Positions 47,296-57,630 of a stretch of 64,000 nucleotides of DNA are shown here, piece by piece (position 1 is the stretch's first letter; each line of letters starts with the position of its first letter). The position numbers and the translations under genes are program-made. This DNA comes from Bradyrhizobium sp. CB82 (lineage in GTDB: Bacteria > Pseudomonadota > Alphaproteobacteria > Rhizobiales > Xanthobacteraceae). The stretch is taken from contig NZ_CP121650.1 of the NCBI RefSeq assembly GCF_029714405.1, positions 7,569,001 through 7,633,000 of the forward strand, in the 5' to 3' direction. The notes beneath the pieces are model-generated. The model made no database searches, was not told the origin of the DNA, and saw nothing but the letters and a program-made list of their open reading frames with translations.

Positions 47296-47688
47296 TCAAG
47301 GGCGACCTCGAATCATCGTTCGGTCTTTCAGTGCCGATTTGATGCACGCAAGCAGTTCGCCATTGTTGAACGGCTTACGCAGGAAATGTGACACGCCGGC
47401 CTGCAGCGCGCGCGCACGATTGTCGTCGGGGCCAGTCACAAGCAGGATTGTGGGAATTACGTTTCCGGATAAAATGAGCTGCTCGTATAAGTCGAGCCCA
47501 TTTGCCCTCGGCAACTGCGTGTCAGCGATCAAACAAGACGTGCTGATATAGCCTTTTGAGCTCAGGAATTCATCTGCACTCCGGAAGAGCTCGGCCACGC
47601 ATCCGGCCGAAATGAGCATATCCATTAGTGGTTCACGGACCGACTGATCGTCGCACACGACGGAGATGATATTGAGCGTGTGGGCCAT
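47296..47688 (-). CDS. Single-domain response regulator downstream of a nod box
   Basis: 130 residues from the ATG at 47688. A CheY-like receiver with acidic pocket D13/D14, phospho-acceptor D56 in SCLIADTQLP, conserved Thr in ILLVTG and Lys105 in LRKPF. It resembles the receiver half of FixJ/NodW-type regulators, but there is no DNA-binding domain. A second nod box (48045-48088) lies about 360 bases upstream on the same strand. It may compete for or relay phosphate from a NodV/NwsA-like kinase; no kinase gene is in the window. Confidence 0.82.
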   Translation of the reverse strand: MAHTLNIISVVCDDQSVREPLMDMLISAGCVAELFRSADEFLSSKGYISTSCLIADTQLPRANGLDLYEQLILSGNVIPTILLVTGPDDNRARALQAGVSHFLRKPFNNGELLACIKSALKDRTMIRGRP

Positions 47689-48044
47689 TCGGACTAAATC
47701 TAGGAGGGACCTCTTCTGCACTTGTGAGGCGACCTGACCGCACTGCACTCGATCCTTCTGAAGCAGCATTCAACACCTGCAATCGACAGTTCTCGTCCGC
47801 GAGGCTACGGCCGGAGCTAGCGGTGATTCAATCGAACGGAAGTAGGTAGCCGACATCGAAATGGTTGGACTATTTATACGGAGGTTTGCCGGCAGCCCTC
47901 GACGAGACGGTCGCCGAAAACATGGCTTTGACTGGCATCCGCCCTCGATGCTCGAGGCGAACCCGAGAATCTTCTCGGTGCCATCCTGATAGACCTGAAT
48001 TAATGTTGTCGAAGCGTTTTTCTTATCGACCGATCGCGGTCGCT

Positions 48045-48088
48045 CGTAAAATCGATTGTATCGATGGAACATATCTGAACAGTGGATG
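48045..48088 (-). promoter_or_regulatory. Second nod box
   Basis: On the minus strand it contains ATCCACTGTTCAGATA at its start and ATCGATACAATCGATTTTAC at its end, with the same 3' half and spacing as the nodA nod box. Differences from consensus are GATA for GATG and one base in the AAACAATC block. It points toward the response regulator and FkbM genes. Confidence 0.85.
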
Positions 48089-48286
48089 GGTCCTTCGTCA
48101 CGGGCACAAGCTAGCGGACGACTACGGGTTGCCGATCGACATCACTAGTTCCTAAAGGCCCATAAAATGGACCGATGCACCGTTCCATGCTTCACGCCCG
48201 CGAACCCGCCTGCAGCGCACCATCCGTCACGAGGATGATGAGCCTCAATGCTTGATCGCGCGTTCTCCCTTAAGATCTGGGCCGGG

Positions 48287-48703
48287 TCATCCGACCGGTA
48301 TTCGTGCAGCCAGCCTAGCCGCTTCAGATGGACCGATCCCGACTATCCCGACGAACCACGAGGGTGGTGTCGGAATCTCCTGATTCGTCGGCCTCCAGAG
48401 ATGCAGACAGTAACGATTGTTATTTACATATTCTGACCGGCGCGGGTGAAGCTGCATCACGCACTCTTCCTCGTCCCAAAATAGATCCTTGACGAAGCAC
48501 ATCTCCTGCCAGTTCGGGCAGCGCCGCGGGATCGAAACGGAGACATGTTCCCAGCGCGGGTGGAGCGATCCAACGATCTTGAGGTTAGCGCCGCAGGGCC
48601 CCTGCACGATGAAGAGACCGCAAGGACCTGATCCCGGTGCGCTGGCGAACTCTCCATATCGTACGCGACCGCCCTCGAGCTGGTCCCCAATTTGCGCTCT
48701 CAT
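48287..48703 (-). CDS. Hypothetical protein of a phage/island type
   Basis: 138 residues from the ATG at 48703, preceded by AAGGAGCTAGC. It contains CGLFIVQGPCGANLKIVGS, WEHVSVSIPRRCPNWQEMCFVKDLFW and YVNNNRYCLHLWRP, a pattern I know from short phage-associated proteins of unknown role. Cys- and Trp-rich, no signal peptide. Function not known. Confidence 0.7.
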   Translation of the reverse strand: MRAQIGDQLEGGRVRYGEFASAPGSGPCGLFIVQGPCGANLKIVGSLHPRWEHVSVSIPRRCPNWQEMCFVKDLFWDEEECVMQLHPRRSEYVNNNRYCLHLWRPTNQEIPTPPSWFVGIVGIGPSEAARLAARIPVG

Positions 48704-49003
48704 GCTAGCTCCTTTGCCGCGCAGATACTGACGTAGATCATGTTCTGCCCAGACGCTTCCTCGAGCACTGCCGAGCAATGACCATTCTGCTTCCTCATCT
48801 GTTCACTTTCTGCATTCATGAAATACGTCGCTGTTCCACGCGTTCAGCTCTGCCGCGCTCGTGCTGATTCGGCGCAAGGCCCGATCACGTCGAAACCTGG
48901 GCAAATGCCTTAAGATTAGGCGAGAGGGAATGCCGCGCTTGCCGCCACCCCCATTGGCTCGGAGCTGAACGACCCGGTCGAGCTTCCCAAAAGCAACGCG
49001 AGC

Positions 49004-49414
49004 TCACCGATAAGCGACAAGCGGCGGCCGTGACGCCACACTGCGGCGTAGCTGATTGCAAACCTTCAAGCGGTCCATCTCTTGAAGTGAACAGTTGATC
49101 CTAGGTCCGAATAAGACAATCTGTTCGGCGGGCCGTCGTTCGACAAAAGAACCCGCCTCGCAGAATTTAGGGAAAGCGATGGTGATGGCGCAGTCGATCA
49201 GCGAAACACGAACCTGCTCCATTTGATTCGATGGCGCTGTCGGTCTTGTCCGATGCTTCAATCCGAGGTCGGCAATGATCGGAGGCAAACGGAACGGACG
49301 CACCGCGCCCACTCTCAAAGGCTTCTTCTGCCATTGCCGACTGCGTGCGGGCGCTTCGATACGAGCGCTGCAACCATAGCGTTCGTGATCTTTCTTGTGC
49401 CCTTCGTCGCGCAT
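49004..49414 (-). CDS. Possible 136-aa ORF downstream of site G
   Basis: ATG at 49414, about 113 bases after the site G promoter. Begins MRDEGHKKDHERYG and has a mixed composition with several hydrophobic strands (VSLIDCAITIAF, EQIVLFGPRINC). No family is recognised, and an overlapping frame of similar length exists. Support is mainly positional. Confidence 0.3.
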   Translation of the reverse strand: MRDEGHKKDHERYGCSARIEAPARSRQWQKKPLRVGAVRPFRLPPIIADLGLKHRTRPTAPSNQMEQVRVSLIDCAITIAFPKFCEAGSFVERRPAEQIVLFGPRINCSLQEMDRLKVCNQLRRSVASRPPLVAYR

Positions 49415-49526
49415 TGATTCGAACGCTCTCTACATGTGTTTGATCCCCCGCGAGGCCGCCAACTCTCCCTGAGAGCTGACTAATCGACACACGTTGACGC
49501 AGTGAAGTCGATCGCGATTGTCTGAA

Positions 49527-49557
49527 GACCTACAACCTGACGCAACGTCAGATTCAA
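49527..49557 (-). promoter_or_regulatory. MerR/NolA-type promoter, site G
   Basis: Minus strand: TTGAAT (49557-49552), 19-bp spacer with a perfect 6-3-6 dyad CTGACG-TTG-CGTCAG, TAGGTC (49532-49527). Confidence 0.6.
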
Positions 49558-49777
49558 GCCACTCCAATGCCGGGCTAAGCCTTATTCCACTACCAGCATA
49601 GTCGCTTGCAGGAGGGCCGCGCCCGCTGGTCAACATGACGCTGGCGGCTGCGAAGGCTGCCCAGATAGCAGAGCGGGTCCGGTGCGACGTTAAACCGCCA
49701 AGCATTCGACGAGGAATTCCCAATTCCGGCCACGAACATCGCTAAGACATGGCGCGAGATGAAAACGGGGACGACTC

Positions 49778-50008
49778 ATGCAAGCGCTACGGGACTGGAC
49801 CATTAACTCTGCAATACAGAAAGATGCGGCGATTAAACAACTTCAGACCCAGCTAGAAGACCTGAAACAACGCCTGAATGAACTTGAGTGTCAGATTCCA
49901 GATCTTTCGGCTATAGCGGTAAGAGCGCTCGCGTTATCGCGGGACATTGGGGATATTCGTTGCTCGGCAGACTCAATTAGCGCACTAACAGAACTCCTTC
50001 GGAGATAG
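49778..50008 (+). CDS. Small coiled-coil protein
   Basis: 76 residues. The central part (AAIKQLQTQLEDLKQRLNELECQIPDL) is a clear heptad-repeat coiled coil, followed by an alpha-helical tail. No DNA-binding or membrane segment. The Shine-Dalgarno is weak (GGGGACGACTC). Function unknown. Confidence 0.5.
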   Translation: MQALRDWTINSAIQKDAAIKQLQTQLEDLKQRLNELECQIPDLSAIAVRALALSRDIGDIRCSADSISALTELLRR

Positions 50009-50297
50009 TTTTGTCTCGTTTCTGTCGCTGCATGGAACGTTGCGTACTTTACAGCTGATTGGTGTCGCCTCCAGATAGCCGTCGCAAGCTAACGGCGGAT
50101 GTCCACGAGCTATAGAGCACTCGGCTATGTCCGACTCGACCGAGGCCTTCAGATTCGAGATCCCCTGTCATTTTATGTTGGCAGCGGAATTCAGATCGGC
50201 AGGTTACCCTCGGGTCATGCCTGGTTCGTCAGCCGCACCGATTGGCGCCACGGTCGAGCCGGTTATCCCGAGGTCCGTCGCCTAACGCCCGTCTAGC

Positions 50298-51608
50298 CTA
50301 TCCTGATTTCCTGAGGCTCGTGGGATCGATTCGGCAGACGCGCCCACTGAGCTTCTTGCGGTCGAGCTCGCCCTCCCACCAGGCGACGATCACGCAGGCG
50401 ACGCCGTTGCCACAAAGATTGGTCAGCGCGCGGCATTCGCTCATGAATTTGTCGATGCCAAGTACGATCGCCATGCCCGGCACGAGGCGCGGGTCGACCA
50501 CCGCCAGCGTCGCGGCGAGCGTGATGAAGCCCGCACCGGTGATGCCGGAGGCTCCCTTGGAGGTCAACATGGCCACGACCAGGATGGTCATCTGCTGGCC
50601 CAATGTGAGGTCGAAGCCAAGCGCCTGCGCGATGAACAGGGTCGACAACGTCATGTAGATGTTGGTGCCGTCGAGATTGAACGAATATCCCGTGGGCACC
50701 ACGAGGCCGACCACCGACTTGGAGCAGCCGAGACGTTCCAGCTTCTCCATCAAGGACGGCAGCGCGCTCTCGGAGGACGAGGTGCCGAGCACGATCAGCA
50801 GCTCGTCCTTGATATAGGCAAGGAACTTGAAGATCGAGAAGCCGGCGAGCCGCGCGATGATGCCCAGCACGATCACCACGAACAACGCCGCGGTGACGTA
50901 AAACGTCGCGATCAGGCCGACGAGGTTGAGGATCGCGCCGGTGCCGAACTTGCCGATCGTGTAGGCCATCGCACCGAAGGCGCCGATCGGTGCCGCGCGC
51001 ATCACGATCGAGATCACGCCGAACACGGCATGGGCGGCATCGTCAATGAAGTTGCGGATCGCGTGCCCCCGTTCGCCGAGGCCCATGATCGCGAAGCCGA
51101 ACAAGACCGAGAACAGCAGCACCTGGAGGATCTCGCCTTGCGCGAAAGCGCCGACCACGGTGTCGGGAATAATGTGCAGAATGAGGTCGACGGTTTTCTG
51201 CCCTTCGGCCTGCTTGGCGTAGTTGGCAACTGCGTTAGCGCTCGCCGCGGCGCTGCCGAAGCCCGCGCCCGGCTTGACGAGATTGCCGACGATGAGCCCG
51301 ATCAGGAGTGCAAACGTCGACACAATCTCGAAATAGACCAGCGCCTTGACGCCGATGCGACCGACCTTCTTGGCATCTTGGATGTGAGAGATGCCGGAGA
51401 CGACCGTGCAGAAGATGATCGGCGCGATCACCATCTTGATCAGCTTGATGAAGCCGTCGCCCATCGCCTTGATCCAGTCGTTGGTGGCGACCGAGGGCCA
51501 TAACCATCCTACGATGGTGCCCAGCATAATTGCGATCAATACCTGGGCGTACAGAATTTTGTACCAAGGCTTCATGGGCAACACCACGACGCGAAGATCG
51601 AGAGACAT
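50298..51608 (-). CDS. dctA: DctA, C4-dicarboxylate transporter
   Basis: 436 residues, an inner-membrane secondary transporter of the DAACS family: [53 protein letters not shown] (serine-rich re-entrant loop), [15 protein letters not shown] and the substrate/ion site [18 protein letters not shown]. It imports succinate, malate and fumarate, the carbon source of bacteroids. It follows fixA after 9 bases in the same orientation, so both may share symbiotic control. The start may be at the internal ATG (51575). Confidence 0.95.
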   Translation of the reverse strand: MSLDLRVVVLPMKPWYKILYAQVLIAIMLGTIVGWLWPSVATNDWIKAMGDGFIKLIKMVIAPIIFCTVVSGISHIQDAKKVGRIGVKALVYFEIVSTFALLIGLIVGNLVKPGAGFGSAAASANAVANYAKQAEGQKTVDLILHIIPDTVVGAFAQGEILQVLLFSVLFGFAIMGLGERGHAIRNFIDDAAHAVFGVISIVMRAAPIGAFGAMAYTIGKFGTGAILNLVGLIATFYVTAALFVVIVLGIIARLAGFSIFKFLAYIKDELLIVLGTSSSESALPSLMEKLERLGCSKSVVGLVVPTGYSFNLDGTNIYMTLSTLFIAQALGFDLTLGQQMTILVVAMLTSKGASGITGAGFITLAATLAVVDPRLVPGMAIVLGIDKFMSECRALTNLCGNGVACVIVAWWEGELDRKKLSGRVCRIDPTSLRKSG

Positions 51609-51617
51609 TTCAACGGC

Positions 51618-52478
51618 TCATCGCTCCGATCGCACGTCGGAAGCGCGCGCCAGCGCTGCAAGTTCAGCTTCAAGCTTCGGCCGTTGCTTGAAAATTGCAT
51701 CGATTAATGCCGGCACAGGTTGATCGGCTCCCTCGACAAGCATTGCTTTCTCGGCGCGCTTGGAGGGAGCGAACACGCGCTTAACGATTGTCGGGGAGCC
51801 CTTAAGACCACATTTCTGTGTATCTACTATGCCTGCATCGTGCGCGTTCCATTTTACGATGTCAGTACGTGCCGCGCGCAGCGCGTCCTTCATGCCACCT
51901 CGCCGGATCTCGTTTGTCGCCTCGAGCATGGTAATGAGGCATGGAAGCTTGGTTCGAAGCACCTGCACGCCGCCTTCCGAACGTCGCTCCACCTCGATTG
52001 CGCGCGCCGCGAGATCCAGGCTCGTGATCTCGGCCACGTAGGTGAGCTGAACCACGCCAAGCCGCTTGGCAATACCAGGCCCAACCTGCGCTGTGTCGCC
52101 GTCGATCGTCTGCTTGCCAGCGAAGATGAGGTCGGGCGGGCCGTACTCTTCTCCAATCTTACGAATGGCCGCCGCCAGCGCGTAAGTCGTCGCCAGCGTA
52201 TCGGCGCCTGCGAAAACACGATCGGTGAGCAACACAGCGCGGTCCGCCCCAAAGGTCAGCGCCTTTCGAAGCGAGTCTTCGGCGGCGGGGGGGCCCATGG
52301 TCAAAACAGTGATCTCGCCACCAATCTTGTCGCGTAGCTCCATGGCGGCCTCGATCGCAAACAAATCGTAAGGATTGACGATTGTTGGTACGCCCTGGCG
52401 CATTATGGTGTTGGTTACGGGATGGACGCGGATCTGCGCGGAGTCCGGAACCTGTTTTATGCAGACGACGTTGTGCAT
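51618..52478 (-). CDS. fixA: FixA, electron-transfer flavoprotein beta-like subunit
   Basis: 286 residues of the ETF-beta/FixA family: VVCIKQVPDSAQIRVHPVTNTI, NPYDLFAIEAAMELRD, EITVLTMGPPAAEDSLRKALTFGADRAVLLTD and FAGKQTIDGDTAQVGPGIAKRLG. With FixB, C and X it bifurcates electrons to feed nitrogenase. In Bradyrhizobium fixA is separate from fixBCX, as here. A GG-N10-GC pair about 45 bases upstream (52521-52534) is a weak sigma-54 candidate; I found no convincing NifA site. Confidence 0.93.
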   Translation of the reverse strand: MHNVVCIKQVPDSAQIRVHPVTNTIMRQGVPTIVNPYDLFAIEAAMELRDKIGGEITVLTMGPPAAEDSLRKALTFGADRAVLLTDRVFAGADTLATTYALAAAIRKIGEEYGPPDLIFAGKQTIDGDTAQVGPGIAKRLGVVQLTYVAEITSLDLAARAIEVERRSEGGVQVLRTKLPCLITMLEATNEIRRGGMKDALRAARTDIVKWNAHDAGIVDTQKCGLKGSPTIVKRVFAPSKRAEKAMLVEGADQPVPALIDAIFKQRPKLEAELAALARASDVRSER

Positions 52479-53445
52479 CGCTATTTCTCCAATAGCTCTC
52501 GGAAACTGGGACTAAAACGGCAGATCTCACACCGGTGGACGGGCGTCGAGAATCAGACGTTGATGTAGATGAATTGGCGCGGACACACTGCGGGCGATTG
52601 TTGATAACCGCGACGCAGCAAAGCCGACGATGTGACGCAGATAGCACAATGGCTTTTGCATGTTCGCGCCAGCATGCGACAAGTGATAGTGCGGCCGTGA
52701 TCGGTCTAGGCGTTCCATACGATTGTCCCTTCGGGCGACCTTCAATCTGAGGCCGTCTCAAGTTTTTGAATTACCACCAGGCATGCGCGCTGCTGGTTTT
52801 TAGAACGGAACAGGGCGGGCCTGACGAACAAGCGGGGGCGCGCCGGCCCGCCCCTACATCACCAGACTGGGTGGCGATGCTACGTTGAACAAAGCAAGTA
52901 GTGTGCCGCGACCGCGAGCGCTGCATTCACAAGCAGTTCGCGCGAGCATCTTCGAAAGGACAGCTTTGGTGAACATCAAGTCATTCGAATTGTCACCAAG
53001 GCAACAATTGGCCCCACCGCCCCCACGTTTGGTTCGCTACGGCCTGCAGCCACGACAGTCCGGCTCATTGTTTTCATCAGGAATGTTTGCGACTTTCACA
53101 GCCCATCAGTACGTCGTCACCAAGAAGCAATTCGTGCTCCGTGGAAACGTACAGTCCGAAGTGCTTCTCGAAGCGTTGGGCCCGGACTGCGCAGCAATCC
53201 GAGCCCATAGCCTCAGCAGCACGGTAGCGCGGGTTGGTCGGCTACTGCCACAAACTAGATAGAGACGTTCTTAACGCGCATTGATGTCGCTCAAGAGCCA
53301 TGTGTCGCCGCGCTGGGAAGGTCGAAACACCACATCGCAAACAGTGACATAGCGAAGATCGTTCAGCAGGATGCCACTTGCGATTCGGGAGTGCGCCTGC
53401 GCGCGAAATAGTCTTTGGACAATTTCGCATGGATGTCGTTGGGGA
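52479..53445. other. Gene-poor stretch upstream of fixA
   Basis: About 970 bases without a clearly supported gene. A 9-bp GC hairpin GGGCGGGCC/GGCCCGCCC spans 52813-52853. A 125-codon plus-strand frame (52885-53262) has no recognised domain. Confidence 0.4.
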
Positions 53446-53476
53446 TTGAACCGTACGTAGCGTCAAGTTGTAGGGA
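53446..53476 (+). promoter_or_regulatory. MerR/NolA-type promoter, site H
   Basis: Plus strand: TTGAAC (53446-53451), 19-bp spacer CGTACGTAGCGTCAAGTTG, TAGGGA (53471-53476). It shares almost every base with site B. Confidence 0.55.
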
Positions 53477-53780
53477 TGGTTCAGTGAAGTCGCTTTCCCG
53501 GTTGAGGATCACGACCTCAATTGTGCAGGGGCGCACTCTGGGCTTTCTCGCCCGGACGAACTCGTTTGCATAGTTGGAATATCGGCTACCCGCCGTGTGG
53601 GCCCACGCATGATCCTGCTTTCCTGTTTGTCACGCACCGACTGTGGTGGGCCGAACATTTATGTTTCGACTCTCCCATCATCGGTCTGGCCAACGCCAGG
53701 CGCGGCATCGATCACAACGCGCAACCAGCTCTTTACGTGGGGAGCAAACCGCGGCGCGCGCCTGGTTGAATGGAGCACCT

Positions 53781-53957
53781 ATGAAAGACATTGATATGTT
53801 CGTAACCGTCATAGCCGGCATGACCTTGGGGGGCTTGGCTGCCACCATCGCACGTGAGACGTCGGAGCGTGAGTTGAGTTGGTGGCACTACTTGGCGCTG
53901 TGGGCCGCCTCAATCGCCCTGCTTTGCGTCATCGTCCGTATAGCGGGGCCAGGCTGA
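53781..53957 (+). CDS. 58-aa two-span membrane protein
   Basis: ATG at 53781 with GGAG 8 bases upstream. Two hydrophobic helices (MFVTVIAGMTLGGLAATIA and HYLALWAASIALLCVIVRIA) joined by a short charged loop (RETSERELSWW). A typical small membrane hairpin protein; function unknown. Site H lies 305 bases upstream on the same strand. Confidence 0.6.
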   Translation: MKDIDMFVTVIAGMTLGGLAATIARETSERELSWWHYLALWAASIALLCVIVRIAGPG

Positions 53958-54413
53958 GGCATGATTGCGGAATCCAAGGATGCCGCAATCGCATGAGCAC
54001 GCCCCGAGCGGAAATAGGCGAACGCTCTGGTCGCGAGAGCACAAGCCATCGCGAATCGTTCCGCAGGTTCTTAAATCTATGGCACCGTCACCCGCGTTGC
54101 GCGCGCAACGGCGCGCGTAGAATACGTGAGACGACACATGCTCCCAGCGTGGAAAACGCTGGGGACCGAACAGATCAGATCGGCTTGGATCTTTTTTGGC
54201 TTGTCTGCATGCAAGGCAGGTCCGATGGCCTATGCAGGGAACGATACAACTTGGGCGGCCTACCATCTCTCGTCAGCGGGAATGAACGAGGCGCGGCATC
54301 CAGTCCGGCCGCACCAGGAACATAGAGCACGGGACTAAAGACTTGAGGAAGCATCGTTCTCAGCATGCTAATTTTAGCGTTCACAACACCGGCACGACTT
54401 TCTCGATCCGTGA
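53958..54413. other. Gene-poor stretch
   Basis: No supported gene; overlapping frames on both strands without domains. Confidence 0.4.
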
Positions 54414-54746
54414 TTAGTCGTCTCTTTGCTCGGATGCAGATTCGTTCGTTTCGGGCGGCAGCTGTGCAACGACCGGCCGCGCTTCCATGAGATCAAGGAC
54501 GGCACGGCCCTCTTCAATGATACGCCAGCCACCGTTCATCCGCTCAATGAGTTTCTGGGAAAAGATGTCGAGGTTCTGAACACGGGCGGCCATTCTCGTC
54601 GTGCGCTTGTCCCACTCTCGACCACTCGTCGCTAGAATCGCCATGTCGCGCTTAAGATCCTCCATCGGCGCGAAGCCGTCCGGATAGCTCACAAGGATTT
54701 TTAGGACGGTAACTTGGAGATTCACCTTGTCCGCGCCTACCGCCAC
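54414..54746 (-). CDS. Small hypothetical protein, second of a pair
   Basis: 110 residues. It contains a helical region LQVTVLKILVSYPDGFAPMEDLKRDMAIL and RMAARVQNLDIFSQKLIERMNGGWRI that looks like a winged-helix fold (helix, helix, ...GGWRITEEG), so a DNA-binding or restriction-associated role is possible. Its start overlaps the end of the gene at 54737-54997 by 10 bases, indicating an operon. No family named. Confidence 0.55.
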   Translation of the reverse strand: MAVGADKVNLQVTVLKILVSYPDGFAPMEDLKRDMAILATSGREWDKRTTRMAARVQNLDIFSQKLIERMNGGWRIIEEGRAVLDLMEARPVVAQLPPETNESASEQRDD

Positions 54747-54997
54747 ATGGTCGGTGCTTCACGAAGCGCTTCGATACCAATCTGTTTGAGGCGACTGGGC
54801 GTTGTTTCGCCTCTGGTGGCGGCTTCCAGAAGCTTAGCGGCCACATGTGCACGGACGCCTGTTTCGTAGCGAGAAATGCTCGCGCAGACCTCGTCGAGGA
54901 CAGCGCGCAGAAGCTTGGCGGTAGCGGTATCCAACATTTGCAGATCCCCCGTCCCCTCATGAAGAAGATAATACGAAGCGCGTGTTCCTAAATTCAA
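54737..54997 (-). CDS. Small hypothetical protein, first of a pair
   Basis: 86 residues, mostly alpha-helical (DTATAKLLRAVLDEVCASISRYE, VRAHVAAKLLEAA). No signal peptide or known domain. It overlaps the downstream gene by 10 bases. Function unknown; pairs like this recur in rhizobial genomes. Confidence 0.55.
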   Translation of the reverse strand: MNLGTRASYYLLHEGTGDLQMLDTATAKLLRAVLDEVCASISRYETGVRAHVAAKLLEAATRGETTPSRLKQIGIEALREAPTMWR

Positions 54998-55616
54998 GTG
55001 GGATAGATCACAGTTGCTTCTATTACTGCTTCATCCGCGTCTGCCCCAAACCGTCCCAGGGAGTTTTGCCCACCCCCCTATGCGGACAGCGCCAGCAACG
55101 TCGTGCTCCTATCGCCCTTTGCTGATATGGTTTTGCCGATTCATTCTCTTCAGCTACCTGCAAGAGTTCTCATTGCGCAGCAGCCAAGTGGATTGATGCA
55201 AGGGGTGGTGTATTGGCGCATTAGTTCCGCGCGTGATTGCATTTTTCGACGGATTTCACCTTCTTGCTCTGACGGTGATCCTCACGATTTCGATCGATTT
55301 TTATCGCTCTGAGATTGCGGCGCATGAAGAACATCGTGGCGGGCCTGCGATTGCCGAATACGGGTAGAGAGTTCATTCAGAGGATCTAAGGCCGCATCCC
55401 GCTCGGAGCAGTTCCTCTGACCGCCTTTGCACGGCCAAATCTGGAAAATGGCAAAAACCTTTGCAAAATCATTGTCGTAAGCGTCTATTGTCCTTGGCCA
55501 GCCTTTTGTTTATCACCGTGGCCGGTTTTGCTCCCTCGAATAGCGTTCCGGCCGGGTGCGTACGGCGGTGACCAAGGGGCACGGAAAATGATCACTTCGT
55601 TTGCATAGGGTAGAAT
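54998..55616. other. Gene-poor stretch upstream of noeL
   Basis: About 620 bases without a supported gene. ATCGATTTTTATCG near 55301 resembles the 3' end of a nod box but the remaining blocks are missing. No other promoter recognised. Confidence 0.4.
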
Positions 55617-56702
55617 TTGTCTAACGGAAACTCTCACAGGCGGGTCGCTCTGATCACTGGCGTGACCGGGCAGGATGGCGCTTATCTCTCCGAATATCTT
55701 CTGTCGCTCGGCTATGTCGTGCATGGCATTAAGCGGCGGTCATCTTCCTTCAACACCGCGCGAGTCGATCACCTCTATCAGGACAGGCATGCCGGCAATG
55801 TGCCGTTTCTCATGCACTACGGTGACATGACCGATTCGACCAATTTGATCCGCTTGGTCCAGCAGATTAGACCGACCGAGATCTACAATCTGGCCGCCCA
55901 GAGCCATGTCGGCGTTAGCTTTGAAAGCCCGGAATATACCGCAAACGCCGACGCGATCGGCGTGCTACGCCTGCTCGAGGCGATTCGCATTCTTGGCCTG
56001 GAGAAAGAGACGCGCTTCTACCAGGCGTCTACGTCGGAGCTTTACGGCCTGGTTCAGGAAGTCCCCCAGAAGGAGACCACGCCATTTTATCCGCGCTCGC
56101 CCTATGGCGTGGCAAAGCTCTATGGCTACTGGATCACGGTGAACTACCGCGAAGCCTATGGCATGTTCGCAAGTAACGGCATTCTGTTCAATCACGAAAG
56201 CCCGATCCGCGGCGAGACCTTTGTGACCCGCAAGATCACTCGCGCCGTCGCCCGCATTGAGGTCGGTCTCGAAAATACACTTTATCTTGGCAACCTCGAA
56301 GCCAAGCGCGACTGGGGGCATGCACGCGACTACGTCGAAGGCATGCACATGATCCTACAGGCGGAAAAGCCTGACGATTTCGTGCTCGCAACCGGCGAGA
56401 CGCGGTCGGTGCGCGAGATGGTCGAGCTCGGCTTTGCCGAAGTCGGTCGCCGCATCGAATGGCGCGGCAAGGGCGTAGAAGAAACTGGGGTCGACATCAA
56501 GAGCGGCAAGATCGTGGTCAGGATCGACCCGACCTATTTCCGCCCGACGGAGGTTGATCTTCTCATCGGTGATGCCAGCAAGGCGCGCGAACAGCTCGGC
56601 TGGAAGCCGAAGCGCAGCTTTGCACAGCTCGTGCAGGAGATGGTCGCAGGCGATCTTGCCGAGGCGAAACGGGAAGCCGAAAATGGCAAGCGCCCCGTTT
56701 GA
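55617..56702 (+). CDS. noeL: GDP-mannose 4,6-dehydratase
   Basis: 361 residues from a TTG start at 55617 (AGGGTAGAA upstream). An extended short-chain dehydrogenase: [15 protein letters not shown] (NAD(P) site), Ser/Thr and YGVAKLY (catalytic Tyr-x3-Lys) in [12 protein letters not shown], and GSTE-like ASTSELYG. It makes GDP-4-keto-6-deoxymannose, the first step to GDP-fucose used by NodZ. In rhizobia this gene is noeL when symbiotic, gmd otherwise. It overlaps nolK by 20 bases. Confidence 0.93.
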   Translation: MSNGNSHRRVALITGVTGQDGAYLSEYLLSLGYVVHGIKRRSSSFNTARVDHLYQDRHAGNVPFLMHYGDMTDSTNLIRLVQQIRPTEIYNLAAQSHVGVSFESPEYTANADAIGVLRLLEAIRILGLEKETRFYQASTSELYGLVQEVPQKETTPFYPRSPYGVAKLYGYWITVNYREAYGMFASNGILFNHESPIRGETFVTRKITRAVARIEVGLENTLYLGNLEAKRDWGHARDYVEGMHMILQAEKPDDFVLATGETRSVREMVELGFAEVGRRIEWRGKGVEETGVDIKSGKIVVRIDPTYFRPTEVDLLIGDASKAREQLGWKPKRSFAQLVQEMVAGDLAEAKREAENGKRPV

Positions 56703-57630
56703 GCTGAAAGGCAAGACGGTCTATGTCGCCGGCCATCGCGGCATGGTCGGGGCGGCGCTGATGCGCCGGCTCGCGCGGGAAGACACCCGGCTCGTCACCA
56801 TTGAGCGAAGCGAGGTCGATCTGCGCGACCAGGCCCAGGTATTCGGCTGGTTCGCCAAGACGCGGCCACAGGTGGTATTTTTGGCTGCGGCCAAGGTCGG
56901 CGGCATCGTCGCCAATGATACACTGCGCGCCGAATTTCTTTACGACAACATCGCGATCGCCGCGAACGTCATCCATGCCGCGCATCTAAACGGTGCGGAG
57001 AAGCTGATGTTCTTGGGCTCCTCCTGCATCTATCCGAAACTTGCTCCCCAGCCCTTGCGCGGAGACATGATTCTGACCGGTCCGCTCGAACCGACCAACG
57101 AGCCCTATGCGATCGCCAAGATCGCCGGCATCAAGCTGGTGGAGGCCTATCGCAGTCAGTACGGAAGTGACTTCATCAGTGTGATGCCGACCAACCTCTA
57201 TGGTCCCGGCGACAACTACCACCCGGAATATAGTCATGTGGTCGCAGCTCTAATCCGCCGCTTTCACGAAGCCAAGGTCTCCGGTGGAAAAAGCGTCCTG
57301 GTGTGGGGCACCGGCACACCCCGCCGCGAATTCCTCTATGTCGACGACATGGCGGATGCCTGCGTCCACCTAATGAAGACCTATTCGGGTGCGGAGCTGA
57401 TCAATATAGGGACTGGCGAGGACGTCACGATCTTGGAATTCGCCCGGCTTGTCGCGGAGGTAGTCGGCTATCGAGGCGAGATCGCGTTCGATGCCTCTCG
57501 CCCCGACGGTACGCCGCGTAAGTTGCTCGACGTCAGCCGTCTCGCAGAGCTTGGCTGGCACGCGAAAACCTCCTTAAATGATGGCATCCAGCAGGCGTAC
57601 CGCGCCTTTCTTACATCAAGGGAGGACTGA
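56683..57630 (+). CDS. nolK: GDP-fucose synthetase (epimerase-reductase)
   Basis: 315 residues from the ATG at 56683, inside the end of noeL. An SDR of the fucose synthetase type: [34 protein letters not shown] and [11 protein letters not shown] (catalytic Tyr/Lys). It converts the NoeL product to GDP-L-fucose. Together they provide the donor for NodZ. Symbiotic assignment is from context. Confidence 0.92.
   Translation: MASAPFELKGKTVYVAGHRGMVGAALMRRLAREDTRLVTIERSEVDLRDQAQVFGWFAKTRPQVVFLAAAKVGGIVANDTLRAEFLYDNIAIAANVIHAAHLNGAEKLMFLGSSCIYPKLAPQPLRGDMILTGPLEPTNEPYAIAKIAGIKLVEAYRSQYGSDFISVMPTNLYGPGDNYHPEYSHVVAALIRRFHEAKVSGGKSVLVWGTGTPRREFLYVDDMADACVHLMKTYSGAELINIGTGEDVTILEFARLVAEVVGYRGEIAFDASRPDGTPRKLLDVSRLAELGWHAKTSLNDGIQQAYRAFLTSRED

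Noticed and set aside
47770..48072. 100-codon minus-strand frame upstream of the response regulator
   Set aside because: It overlaps the nod box and has no domain or start signal.
55290..55316. ATCGATTTTTATCG, resembling the 3' end of a nod box upstream of noeL
   Set aside because: The ATCCA, GATG and AAACA blocks are missing at the expected distances.
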